From: Saprospiraceae bacterium
GTDB lineage: Bacteria; Bacteroidota; Bacteroidia; Chitinophagales; Saprospiraceae
Length of the DNA stretch: 64,000 nucleotides
NCBI GenBank assembly: GCA_016710265.1
Contig: JADJJL010000003.1
Span: forward strand, 77,001 to 141,000
Direction: 5' to 3'
Under the pieces are notes generated by a model. The model was not told where the DNA came from, searched no databases, and saw only the letters and a list, made by a program, of their open reading frames with translations. Shown here piece after piece: positions 1 to 8,193 of this stretch (positions are counted from its first letter, which is position 1; the number at the start of each line of letters is the position of its first letter). Made by a program: the position numbers and the translations under genes.

Positions 1-2
1 AT

Positions 3-212
3 GGATTGATTTTTAAAGCAACAGAAAATCAAGTTGCTGATTTTACGCTTGTGGTGTATAATATTTTTGGACAAGAGTTGATCAGTCAAAAAAGTACTGG
101 AGACGTCATTCATTGGAAGGATACAAAACAGTTACCGGAAGGATTTTACTTTTATAAGATCATGTCCAAAATGCATGTCATACAATCTGGACAAATTGTA
201 AAAAATAATTGA
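3..212 (+). CDS. C-terminal end of a T9SS-exported protein (5' truncated by window edge)
   Basis: Only the last 69 codons of a larger gene are present; the reading frame is open to the left edge of the window. The visible part matches a type A T9SS C-terminal sorting domain (Por_Secre_tail): a beta-strand with VVYNIFGQEL, the LPEGFYFYKI motif near the end and a closing GQIVKNN strand. In this family the domain directs the protein through the outer membrane and is usually removed during surface attachment. The function of the main body is outside the window. The TTG at position 6 is not a real start, because the frame continues upstream of it. Confidence 0.75.
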   Translation, partial: GLIFKATENQVADFTLVVYNIFGQELISQKSTGDVIHWKDTKQLPEGFYFYKIMSKMHVIQSGQIVKNN

Positions 213-504
213 AATAAAATAAATGAAAGAAATATAAAATTGTCATTGCCTGTTAAGTCCCAATGTATCTGTCTGGTGTAATCTCCATAAAGTGTGGGGT
301 AGATAAAACCAAAACATTTTATAAAAGCCCATCCGATCATTTTGTATCGATACAAAATTTAGAAGAACTTCCAAAGAGAGGCCACCAGACAATACAGCGG
401 GTTAAAAGAAAAAGCGCATTTTCAATGCTCCCCAAAAACAAAGAATTTGCTCATATTTATTTTGTTTGATGAATGTGGTTTTTCCGAGAATTCGCTAAGA
501 ATTC
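213..504. other. Intergenic stretch without a supported gene
   Basis: Between the T9SS protein end and the terminator I see only short overlapping frames on both strands (152-355 minus, 263-469 plus). They have no recognisable domain and no clear start context. Nothing else is supported here. Confidence 0.5.
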
Positions 505-535
505 AATCCCCGACAATGGTTGGGGATTTTTTTTT
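505..535 (+). terminator. Intrinsic terminator between convergent genes
   Basis: A ten base-pair stem (505-514 with 519-528, one G-T pair) closes on the loop AATG and is followed by a run of seven or more T on the plus strand. It ends the plus-strand transcript from the left. It overlaps the stop codon of the minus-strand glycosyltransferase, so it may act weakly on that transcript too. Confidence 0.75.
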
Positions 536-1274
536 ATTGGTAAATTTCCGATTTCATCCAACCCAATTTATTAAATAAATGAATCACTGAAACCTTTAAC
601 ACTCCCAATCCATAGACCATGGATCTTTTAAAATTTATGGAAGAGGCTTCTTCAAAATAAAGCGTAGGGCAGGTGACTTCTGCAATGTGGTAGCCTTTGT
701 AAATGATCTGTGACAACATCTGATTGTCAAATACAAAATCGTCTGAGTTTTTTTGAAATTGAATGTCCAATAAAACTTTTGCGTCAAAAGCTCTATAGCC
801 AGTGTGGTATTCTGATAGTTTATATCGGATTAGAATATTTTGGGTCAAGGTGAGAAAGCGGTTGAATAAATATTTGTAGATGGGCATTCCTCCGGCCAAA
901 GCGCCTTTACCCAGAATTCTTGAACCAAGCACCACCGGATAAAGCCCTTGTGCAATGATATTGACCATGCTAGGGATGAGTTTTGGAGTGTACTGATAAT
1001 CCGGATGCAACATGATGACGATGTCTGCACCGAGCTCCAGGGCTTTTTTATAAAGTGTTTTTTGGTTTGCACCATAACCTTTGTTGGATGCATGTCGGAT
1101 CACATGGTGTACCCCTAATTTTTGTGCAAGTGAAAAGGTTTCGTCCTTACTTGCATCATCGCAAAGTATCAGTTCGTCCACTATGTCAAAAGGAATTTCA
1201 GAAAGTGTTTTTTCCAAAGTTTTTTCAGCATTGTATGCCGGAAGTACAACCACTATTTTTTTTCCTAAGTACAT
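534..1274 (-). CDS. Family 2 glycosyltransferase, dolichyl-phosphate mannosyltransferase-like
   Basis: A 246-residue GT2 enzyme of the type that moves a sugar from a nucleotide donor to a polyprenyl phosphate or envelope glycan. The GT-A fold signature is visible: VVVLPAYNAEKTL at the N-terminus, ELILCDDASKDET at about residue 34, and HPDYQ at about residue 90 at the expected metal/donor site. The conserved acceptor-side segment FEEASSINF lies near the C-terminus. No transmembrane C-terminal domain is present, so it is the short soluble form. It is the last gene of a minus-strand run with the DUF5606 and E1 genes (gap about 42 bp). The exact sugar and acceptor cannot be told. Confidence 0.85.
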   Translation of the reverse strand: MYLGKKIVVVLPAYNAEKTLEKTLSEIPFDIVDELILCDDASKDETFSLAQKLGVHHVIRHASNKGYGANQKTLYKKALELGADIVIMLHPDYQYTPKLIPSMVNIIAQGLYPVVLGSRILGKGALAGGMPIYKYLFNRFLTLTQNILIRYKLSEYHTGYRAFDAKVLLDIQFQKNSDDFVFDNQMLSQIIYKGYHIAEVTCPTLYFEEASSINFKRSMVYGLGVLKVSVIHLFNKLGWMKSEIYQ

Positions 1275-1316
1275 TTTGATAAATCTGTTCGATCCGATTT
1301 TATAAAAATGGTGAGA

Positions 1317-1721
1317 CTATTCTTCTTCGTCTTTTTCTTTGTTTTCAGAAGTTAGCAATCCCATATCTTTTAACTGATAAAACCATTTAAGACATTTTTT
1401 CATGTCTTTAATATGCACTCTGTAACGATCGTATTCGGGAAGCGTTTTTTCAAAGAATTCCTTGATTGCGGATGGTTCATCGTAGACTTGGGGAACAGTC
1501 TCACAACTTAAAAATTTTTCATACACTTCTTTCAGAGGAATATTGTCATTCAAGGTGTATATTCCAATGGAATCAAGAGGTGAGAACTGATGAATTCTCG
1601 AAGAATAAAAATTTTGTTTACGGTTGCTGAGGTCTTCCAGAATTAATCCGTTTCCCCTGGCAGAGATCATTTTAAAGAGTGTACCATGTCCACTGACTGC
1701 CATTATTTTTTCTAGATTCAT
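1317..1721 (-). CDS. DUF5606 family protein
   Basis: A 134-residue protein whose N-terminus (MNLEKIMAVSGHGTLFKM, then GNGLILEDL and a SPLDSIGIYTL segment) matches the small Bacteroidota family DUF5606, which begins with a MNLxGIxAISGxxGL pattern. The function is unknown. The N-terminal half looks like a small beta-barrel and the C-terminal half is helical. The last residues are charged (SENKEKDEEE), a common tail in this family. It starts 17 bp after the stop of the E1 gene on the same strand, so the two are probably co-transcribed. The link may be only positional. Confidence 0.75.
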   Translation of the reverse strand: MNLEKIMAVSGHGTLFKMISARGNGLILEDLSNRKQNFYSSRIHQFSPLDSIGIYTLNDNIPLKEVYEKFLSCETVPQVYDEPSAIKEFFEKTLPEYDRYRVHIKDMKKCLKWFYQLKDMGLLTSENKEKDEEE

Positions 1722-1738
1722 GTGCTAATATTTTATTT

Positions 1739-3745
1739 TTAATAGTTTAGTAGTTTTAACAAGCATTCTTCCAATCTGTTTTTGGCGAGGTATTGATCTT
1801 CCAATCTTTTTGAAAATGGAATGGGTGTATCCATGGATGCACAACGAACTACTGGAGCATCCAAATGTTCAAACAAATGTTCTCCCACCCAAGCTGCCAA
1901 TTCACCGCCGAGTCCTCCAAATAAATTGTCCTCATGCAGAATACAAACCCTGCCGGTTTTAATAACTGATAAACGAATGGAATCATAATCCAAAGGAGCA
2001 AGGGTGCGAAGATCCAATACGTCCGCATTGATCTTTAAATTGCTAATCGCTTCGGTAGCCCAAAGCACACCCAATCCATAGGTAATGATGGTCAATTGGT
2101 CTCCAGCATGGGTTAAACTTGCTTTGCCAAATGGAATTTTATAAAAACCCGAAGGAACTTCAGATTCCACAGAGCGATAGAGCAACTTATGTTCAAAATA
2201 TAAGACCGGATTGGGGTCTTCAAAAGCGTTTAACAACAGACCTTTTGCATCATATGGATTGGAAGGGTAGACGATTTTAAGACCCGGCACATGGGCAAAC
2301 CATGCTTCGTTGGATTGTGAATGAAAAGGTCCGGCTTGTGTGCCTGCACCACAGGGAAGTCTGATCACGACGTCTGCATTTTGTCCCCAGCGATAATGCA
2401 GTTTTGCAAGGTTGTTGACGATTTGATTAAAACCGCAGCTCACAAAATCAGCAAATTGCATTTCCACCATGGATTTGTATCCTTCCAAACTCAATCCGAG
2501 CGCTGCTCCGATGAGGGCAGATTCACAAATGGGTGTATTGCGCACTCGATTTTTACCATATTTTTTGACAAAGCCATCGGTGATTTTAAAGACACCACCA
2601 TAATCAGCGATGTCCTGACCAATTAAAATTAATTGATCGTGTTTGGACATGGCGATATCGAGACCATCTTTGATGGCATCAATAAAACGAATATTTTTAG
2701 ACTCTCCGGTAGGTGCAATTTCTTCATCTACAAAAGGCAGAAAGACATCTTCTATTTCTGTAATCGGGTCTGCATCTCCATCGGGCCATTCAAATACTTT
2801 TTCAACATCCTCTTGAATTTCAGATTTGAATTGTTTTTTGATTTGGTCTCTTTGGGCAGCAGATAAAATTTCATTTTCCAACAACCAATTTTCATAATTC
2901 AGAATGGGGTCCTTTTTAGACCATTCATCCAACAATTCTGTTGGAACATATTTTACCCCTGAAGATTCTTCATGTCCTCTCATACGGAAGCTCAAGCATT
3001 CTACAAGGACAGGGGCAGGATTTATTCTAATCCGTGTGGCAATGTCAGAGATGGTCTGATAAACTTCCAAAATATTATTGCCATCGATGGTGTGCGCTTC
3101 CATCCCATATCCCAGGCCACGATCCGATAATTTATTACAGGCATATTGTTCGCTTGTTGGTGTAGAAAGTCCGTAGCCATTGTTTTCGATGATAAAAATA
3201 ACGGGAAGTTTCCATACGGAAGCGAGGTTAAGTGCTTCATGAAAGTCGCCTTCGCTGGTTCCGCCTTCTCCGGTAAATGCAACCGAGACTTTATTGCTTT
3301 GGTTTAATTTTGAAGCGAGTGCAGTACCATTGGCCAAGGTGAGTTGAGGCCCTAAATGTGAAATCATTCCTACGATGTGATAATCCATACATCCAAAATG
3401 GAAAGAGCGATCGCGGCCTTTGGTGTATCCACTGGATTTGCCTTGCCATTGTGCAAATAATCGGTCCAGTGGCATTTTCCGGGAAGTGAATACTCCTAGA
3501 TTTCTATGAAGTGGAAAAATGAATTCATCGTCATTTAAGGCCATGGTTGCACCCACAGAAATTGCTTCTTGTCCAATGCCGGAAAACCATTTTGAAATTC
3601 TTCCCTGTCTTAGAAGGTTGAGCATTTTTTCTTCAATCAATCTGGCATACACCATTTGTTGATAGAGATTCAACAAGATTGATTCTTGCAATGCACCTGG
3701 CTGGTAATGCATATTCGGATGAATGGAGGATGATTTTAGTTTCAT
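1739..3745 (-). CDS. 2-oxoacid dehydrogenase E1, fused alpha and beta subunits
   Basis: This is the thiamine-diphosphate E1 component of a branched-chain 2-oxoacid or pyruvate-type dehydrogenase complex, with alpha and beta subunits joined in one chain of 668 residues. The alpha half carries the ThDP-binding region GEGGTSEGDFHEALN followed by IENNGYGLSTP (about residues 155-190). The beta half begins near residue 345 (RFIDAIKDGLDIA) with the Transket_pyr fold and ends with the transketolase C-terminal domain (RTLAPLDYDSI, HEDNLFGGLGGELAA). Fused E1 proteins are common in Bacteroidota. I chose the ATG at 3745; an upstream in-frame TTG at 3766 is less likely. The substrate cannot be fixed from sequence. 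E2 and E3 are not in the window. Confidence 0.9.
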   Translation of the reverse strand: MKLKSSSIHPNMHYQPGALQESILLNLYQQMVYARLIEEKMLNLLRQGRISKWFSGIGQEAISVGATMALNDDEFIFPLHRNLGVFTSRKMPLDRLFAQWQGKSSGYTKGRDRSFHFGCMDYHIVGMISHLGPQLTLANGTALASKLNQSNKVSVAFTGEGGTSEGDFHEALNLASVWKLPVIFIIENNGYGLSTPTSEQYACNKLSDRGLGYGMEAHTIDGNNILEVYQTISDIATRIRINPAPVLVECLSFRMRGHEESSGVKYVPTELLDEWSKKDPILNYENWLLENEILSAAQRDQIKKQFKSEIQEDVEKVFEWPDGDADPITEIEDVFLPFVDEEIAPTGESKNIRFIDAIKDGLDIAMSKHDQLILIGQDIADYGGVFKITDGFVKKYGKNRVRNTPICESALIGAALGLSLEGYKSMVEMQFADFVSCGFNQIVNNLAKLHYRWGQNADVVIRLPCGAGTQAGPFHSQSNEAWFAHVPGLKIVYPSNPYDAKGLLLNAFEDPNPVLYFEHKLLYRSVESEVPSGFYKIPFGKASLTHAGDQLTIITYGLGVLWATEAISNLKINADVLDLRTLAPLDYDSIRLSVIKTGRVCILHEDNLFGGLGGELAAWVGEHLFEHLDAPVVRCASMDTPIPFSKRLEDQYLAKNRLEECLLKLLNY

Positions 3746-3948
3746 ATGCGGGCGCAAAGATCGCAAATATCATTGGACTAATTCCAGTTCGCTTTTATAA
3801 GACTAATTTTTTAAAATTTGTAAAATATCAAACGCATAAAATGTGAATTAATTAAAATAATGAATTAATATACAATGATTTAAATATAACAATAAAAAAT
3901 ATTTTAAAAATTTGTTTTAAAAAATTCACTTATATAATCGAAGCTGCT

Positions 3949-4026
3949 TACATTTGTGCTTTAGGGTGTTCTCATAGTGTTATTAAGAAGGGGACACGGT
4001 CGCTCGGCCGTGGGCCCTTTTTGTTT
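3949..4026 (+). ncRNA. Candidate small RNA 1: -7 box to intrinsic terminator
   Basis: TACATTTG at 3949-3956 is a perfect match to the Bacteroidota -7 promoter box TAnnTTTG. About 35 nt later a G+C-rich hairpin (GGG/CCC outer stem, CACGG/CCGTG inner stem, 3990-4017) is followed by a T run to 4026. This is an intrinsic terminator in A+T-rich DNA with no ORF before it. The implied transcript is about 65 nt. A clear -33 element is not visible at the right distance, and transcription is inferred only. Confidence 0.35.
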
Positions 4027-4232
4027 TTAAGCTTTTGCAATATGATTAGAAATGCATTTTAATTTTTTAGCTCGATCTTCTAATCTTAAAAACTCAATTT
4101 ATATTTTTGCTCGTTCAATCAAAGGATATTTCCAATTGGGTTTAGCAATTTATTAGCTATTAATTCCTTAAACATCATATTAATATGTAATATATTTAAA
4201 CTGATTTTTCATTAAAAATTTATTAAAAAAAA

Positions 4233-4346
4233 TTTGGATAGGAAAAATAAAATAAACTACCTTCGTGTGTTCTTTGTCTAGGGGAGTAGTCAAAGGAACC
4301 CATTGAAAACGGGGGGCAGCGCCGCCAGGCGGCTGCCCTTTTTTTA
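4233..4346 (+). ncRNA. Candidate small RNA 2: promoter-like boxes to strong terminator
   Basis: TTTG at 4233-4236 and TACCTTCG at 4258-4265 (one mismatch from TAnnTTTG) sit 21 bp apart, close to Bacteroidota -33/-7 spacing. They are followed by about 45 nt without an ORF and then a very G+C-rich hairpin (GGGCAG...CTGCCC, 4314-4338) with seven T. It repeats the layout of candidate 1 some 300 bp upstream, including a GTGTTCT stretch soon after the start. It ends about 70 bp before the GxxExxY gene. An alternative is a terminated leader of that gene. Confidence 0.35.
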
Positions 4347-4416
4347 TGCACTTGATATTATTTACCATAGTAAATTTTTAATTTGAAGTTTACCTAACTA
4401 ATTTCAAATATTTTGA

Positions 4417-4800
4417 ATGATGAGTGAAAACGAGCTCGCCAAATTAGTTTTTGAAGCAGGACTGAAGGTCCATAGAAATTTAGGACCAGGATTGTTGGAA
4501 AGTGCCTATGAAGAGTGTATGTATTATGAGTTGTGCTTATTAGACCTGAATGTAGAAAAACAGAAAACATTGCCACTCATTTATGAAGAGGTAAAATTGG
4601 ATGCTGGATATAGAATTGACTTGTTAATTGAAAAGAAATTGGTCGTTGAAATTAAAGCAGTGGAAGCATTGAATGAATTACATTGGGCACAAATACTGAC
4701 TTATTTAAAATTGAGTCATTGTAAACTTGGGATGTTGGTCAATTTCAATACTGTGTTATTTAAAAATGGGGTACGAAGAGTCATCAATGGAACATTATAG
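4417..4800 (+). CDS. GxxExxY protein, PD-(D/E)XK nuclease-like fold
   Basis: A 127-residue protein of the GxxExxY family (TIGR04256). The naming motif is seen as GLLESAY at about residues 29-35, preceded by VHRNLGPG. The nuclease-like core follows: DAGYRIDLLIEKKLVVEIKA, in which the D, E and K of RIDLL...VVEIKA stand at the positions of a PD-(D/E)XK active site. The family is widespread in Bacteroidota and Verrucomicrobia and its job is unknown; a nucleic-acid role is inferred from the fold. The gene stands alone between two small-RNA-like units and a tandem repeat block, a setting typical of dispersed, mobile-like genes. Confidence 0.8.
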   Translation: MMSENELAKLVFEAGLKVHRNLGPGLLESAYEECMYYELCLLDLNVEKQKTLPLIYEEVKLDAGYRIDLLIEKKLVVEIKAVEALNELHWAQILTYLKLSHCKLGMLVNFNTVLFKNGVRRVINGTL

Positions 4801-5317
4801 ATTTCAGATAAAAATTAATCAAAGGAAAGATTTAATCAGTGAAAATCTTTGTGAACTTTGCGGTTTAAGAAATTAACCACTAAGGACACTAAGAAATATC
4901 ACAAAGGACACAAGGAATTTTTGTGATACTAGTTATAAAAAGATTTAACCATCAAGGACACCCATAAAATCCAAAGGATACAATCAGAGCTTTGTTCCTA
5001 ATCTATACTCTTTGTGTCCCTTGTGAAAACCTTTGTGAACTTTGTGGTTTAAGAAATTAACCACTAAGGACACTAAGAAATATCACAAAGGACACAAGGA
5101 ATTTTTGTGATACTAGTTATAAAAAGATTTAACCATCAAGGACACCCATAAAATCCAAAGGACATAATAGGAGCTTCGTTCTTTTTCCATAATCTTTGTG
5201 TCCCTTGTGAAAACCTTTGTGAACTTTGTGGTTTAAGAAATTAACCACTCCACCATCCAAGGGTGGGGACACGGCAAGGACACAAGGAATTTATAAATTA
5301 AACTATGATGATTTATA
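4801..5317. repeat. 184-bp tandem repeat block, two full copies and a partial third
   Basis: The segment GTGAACTTTG...GGTTTAAGAAATTAACCACT starts at 4851, 5035 and 5219, an exact period of 184 bp. The first two copies share long identical stretches (AAGGACACTAAGAAATATCA, ATCAAGGACACCCATAAAAT). Within a unit, CTTTGTG...CCTTGTG and CACAAAGGACACAAGG oppose each other, so each unit can fold into a large imperfect hairpin. The third copy is broken at about 5249 by some 30 bp containing CCACC...GGTGG and GGGGACACGG, the latter also found in the hairpin of candidate small RNA 1. No ORF is supported. Confidence 0.85.
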
Positions 5318-6049
5318 TTAAATCAGCTGTTCAGAAATTTTTCCGAAGCGCCTTTCGCGTTGTTGAAAATTTAAAATTGCTTCGTAAAGATGTTGTTTTC
5401 TAAAATCGGGCCAGAGGGTTTCTGTAAAATACAATTCGGTATAGGCGCACTGCCAAAGTAGAAAATTGGATATTCTTTTTTCACCACTCGTTCTGATCAA
5501 TAATTCCGGATCAGGAATACCGGCACCGGACATGGCTTCTGTAAAGTCTGATTCTGAAACCGTTTGATGGGCGTGTGTTTTGACAAGTTTGTTGACCGCA
5601 TCCAGGATTTCCCATCGGGCACTGTAATTGAGTGCCAGTGTGAGCGTCATCCTTTTATTATTGGCGGTTTGTTGGATGGCATCTTCAAGCGCCAACCTAG
5701 TAGAATTTGGCAATTTTGAAATGTCTCCGATGGTATGAAGTCTAATGTCATTTTTAAGAAGGGTGAGCATCTCATTCTTGACGGTTTCGACCAGTAATCC
5801 CATTAAGCCACTCACTTCCATGGCGGGTCTTTTCCAGTTCTCTGTTGAAAATGCATATAGGGTTAACCAGGGGACGCCAAGTTCTGCGCAGGCTTCTGTG
5901 ACTTCTCTCACCGCTTTTACACCGTTGTGGTGGCCAAAAATACGGGGTTGACCATTCTGTTTGGCCCATCGCCCATTGCCATCCATGATCACAGCGATAT
6001 GTGATGGTAATTTAGAAGCATCAATTAAGGAAGCAAGTTGATCAGCCAT
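5318..6049 (-). CDS. uppS: Isoprenyl transferase (undecaprenyl diphosphate synthase)
   Basis: A cis-prenyltransferase that adds isopentenyl units to farnesyl diphosphate to make undecaprenyl diphosphate, the lipid carrier for peptidoglycan and surface glycans. The family signatures are clear: IAVIMDGNGRWAKQ near the N-terminus (catalytic Asp in MDGNGRWA), GHHNGVKAVREV, TLYAFSTENWKRP, and the C-terminal ELLIRTSGEKRISNFLLWQ and ELYFTETLWPDF. At 243 residues it has normal length. I chose ATG at 6049; an in-frame TTG nine bases upstream is less likely. It lies 50 bp after ftsH on the same strand, and the two may be co-transcribed. Confidence 0.95.
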   Translation of the reverse strand: MADQLASLIDASKLPSHIAVIMDGNGRWAKQNGQPRIFGHHNGVKAVREVTEACAELGVPWLTLYAFSTENWKRPAMEVSGLMGLLVETVKNEMLTLLKNDIRLHTIGDISKLPNSTRLALEDAIQQTANNKRMTLTLALNYSARWEILDAVNKLVKTHAHQTVSESDFTEAMSGAGIPDPELLIRTSGEKRISNFLLWQCAYTELYFTETLWPDFRKQHLYEAILNFQQRERRFGKISEQLI

Positions 6050-6099
6050 GATCTGCAAAAATAAGATTATTTATACAGCTATGCCGAGACTATTCCAAA

Positions 6100-8088
6100 T
6101 CAGATCTCAAGTCCTTCGGTTTTAGTTTCTTCATCCTGCTTTTCATCAGTCACATGCTGTCCATCTAGTGGGCTTGGTTCAGGATGTTTGTCTTTATGGT
6201 ATGGACTTGGTCCTATCAGTCTTTCAACGTCCGATTTTAATAGGACTTCTTTTTTAAGAAGTTCCTGCGCAAGAACTTCCAGTTCATTTCTCTTTTCGCT
6301 CAATAAATTTTGAGCTTTTTCATATTGAATATTGATCAGAAGTCTGACTTCTTCATCCATCATTTTGGCCGTTTCTTCGCTGTAAGGTCTTTGAAAGCCT
6401 TCTTGAGACATTCCATAAAAGGAAACATTTCCAACCTTGTCGTTCATTCCAAAAACGGAAATCATAGAATATCCCATTTTAGTGACTTGATCAAGATCAG
6501 ATTGAGCCCCTGTAGAAATTTTATCAAATATGATTTTTTCTGCTGCTCTTCCACCCATGGTCATACAAATTCGATCCAGCATCGCTTCTGTTCGGGTGAT
6601 ATATTCTTCCTTAGGTAAATACTGCGCATAACCTAAAGTTCCTATTCCTCTTGGTACAATGGTCACTTTGACCAAAGGAGAAGCGTACTTGAGATACCAA
6701 CCGCAGATGGCGTGACCGGCTTCGTGATAAGCGATCACTTCTTTTTCTTCCGGTGAAATGATTTTGTTCTTTTTTTCTAGTCCACCGATGACACGATCCA
6801 AGGCATAATTAAAATCGTCTAATTCTATGGATTGTTTGTTTCTTCTTGCGGCGACCAAAGCAGCTTCATTGCAAATGTTGGCAATGTCTGCCCCGGCAAA
6901 TCCTGGAGTCATTTCTGATAAAATTTCAGGAGTGACTTCATCGGAAAGCTTTAGTTTTTTAAGATGGACTTTAAATATTTGAGCCCTGCCCTTTAAATCA
7001 GGTGGGTCGATGGATATTTGTCGATCAAATCTACCCGGTCTCAATAAAGCGGTATCCAAAATATCGGGTCTATTGGTAGCAGCCATCAAGATGACTCCTT
7101 TATCGGTTGAAAAACCGTCCATTTCCACCAACAATTGGTTTAAGGTATTTTCCCTTTCATCATTTCCACCCTGAAATTGGGTTTTACCTCTGGCGCGACC
7201 GACTGCATCGATTTCGTCTATAAACACAATGCACGGTGCTTTTTCGCGTGCTTGCCTAAATAGATCTCTCACCCTTGAAGCTCCAACGCCAACGAACATT
7301 TCCACAAAATCAGAACCGGAAATCGTAAAGAACGGAACAGCGGCTTCACCAGCCACTGCTTTGGCAAGTAGGGTTTTTCCTGTTCCCGGAGGACCTACCA
7401 ACAAGACACCTTTTGGAATTTTACCTCCGAGGGCTGTATATTTCTTAGGATTTTTCAGAAAATCCACCACTTCCATGACTTCTTCTTTAGCTTCCTCGAG
7501 ACCAGCCACATCTTCAAAAGTAATGTTGGTGTTGCTGTCTTTTTCAAAGAGCATGGCTTTGGATTTTCCAATATTGAAAATTTGGCCACCTGGTCCACCG
7601 GATCCACCTCCCATGCGTCGCATAAATATAATCCAGATACCGAGGATGATTAAAAATGGAAGTACAAAGGAAAGAATGGGTCCAAGCCAGTTTTGTTTCT
7701 CAACATAGTTTACATCCAAGGGACTGGTCACCTTTTCATTGAGTTTATCCATTTTGGTCGCAAAATTTTCAATAGGACCGACATTAAAATGATAATGTGG
7801 TTTTAGCCCTATGGTCGATTTTGCAGCGTCCTTATAATTTTCTTTGTAAAGGGATTTTTCTTTAATGTAGACATAGGCCAATTTATTATTGGTGACTTCC
7901 AATTTGTCCACATCTCCATCAGTAACCATTTGTTCGAAACGGCTGAAGGGAATCGGTTCTTTATTTGGATTTGCCAGATAGAAAAAATTAATGCCTATCA
8001 ATGCAAGAAAAAGGATGCCATAGATCCAGTATGAATTAAAACCACTGGAAGCAGGTTTTTTAGGTTGGTTATTGTCTTGTGATTCCAT
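6100..8088 (-). CDS. ftsH: ATP-dependent zinc metalloprotease FtsH
   Basis: A membrane-anchored AAA+ protease that degrades misassembled membrane proteins and short-lived regulators. The 662-residue chain has an N-terminal membrane helix (about residues 19-40), a periplasmic segment and a second helix (about 135-157). The AAA domain carries Walker A GPPGTGKT (about 230), Walker B IVFIDEIDAVGR and the second region of homology ending ATNRPDILDTALLRPGRFDR. The zinc site HEAGH is near 454, with the third ligand in the following M41 domain. A glycine-rich GGGSGGPGG linker follows the second helix. The charged tail is variable. A 14-bp palindrome lies just upstream of the start. Confidence 0.97.
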   Translation of the reverse strand: MESQDNNQPKKPASSGFNSYWIYGILFLALIGINFFYLANPNKEPIPFSRFEQMVTDGDVDKLEVTNNKLAYVYIKEKSLYKENYKDAAKSTIGLKPHYHFNVGPIENFATKMDKLNEKVTSPLDVNYVEKQNWLGPILSFVLPFLIILGIWIIFMRRMGGGSGGPGGQIFNIGKSKAMLFEKDSNTNITFEDVAGLEEAKEEVMEVVDFLKNPKKYTALGGKIPKGVLLVGPPGTGKTLLAKAVAGEAAVPFFTISGSDFVEMFVGVGASRVRDLFRQAREKAPCIVFIDEIDAVGRARGKTQFQGGNDERENTLNQLLVEMDGFSTDKGVILMAATNRPDILDTALLRPGRFDRQISIDPPDLKGRAQIFKVHLKKLKLSDEVTPEILSEMTPGFAGADIANICNEAALVAARRNKQSIELDDFNYALDRVIGGLEKKNKIISPEEKEVIAYHEAGHAICGWYLKYASPLVKVTIVPRGIGTLGYAQYLPKEEYITRTEAMLDRICMTMGGRAAEKIIFDKISTGAQSDLDQVTKMGYSMISVFGMNDKVGNVSFYGMSQEGFQRPYSEETAKMMDEEVRLLINIQYEKAQNLLSEKRNELEVLAQELLKKEVLLKSDVERLIGPSPYHKDKHPEPSPLDGQHVTDEKQDEETKTEGLEI

Positions 8089-8106
8089 TTAGAAACATTT
8101 TATAAT

Positions 8107-8120
8107 TGAGTATATACTCA
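8107..8120. promoter_or_regulatory. Perfect palindrome upstream of ftsH
   Basis: TGAGTATATACTCA is a perfect 14-bp inverted repeat 19 bp upstream of the ftsH start codon, in the gap between rsfS and ftsH. Its size and place fit an operator for a dimeric regulator, but no regulator can be named. Confidence 0.4.
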
Positions 8121-8193
8121 GAGTGTAATGATTAAAAACGTTTAATCTTTCAAAAAAGTTATTTTTTGAAGAACGAACTATCTAAAAAATAAC

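Larger units (their letters stand above)
3746..4416. other. Long A+T-rich intergenic region with two small transcription-unit-like segments
   Basis: No protein gene is supported. The region is very A+T rich except for two G+C-rich hairpins, each followed by T runs; these are listed separately as candidate small RNAs. A 62-codon minus-strand frame (4180-4368) crosses the second hairpin and is rejected. Confidence 0.6.

Noticed and set aside
152..469. Two short overlapping frames in the left gap
   Set aside because: They overlap on opposite strands, and neither has a domain, signal peptide or convincing start region.
4180..4368. Minus-strand frame of 62 codons
   Set aside because: It crosses the strong terminator hairpin at 4314-4338 and has no homology features.
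7229..7708. Plus-strand frame of 159 codons
   Set aside because: Antisense shadow of ftsH, composition driven by the AAA domain codons.
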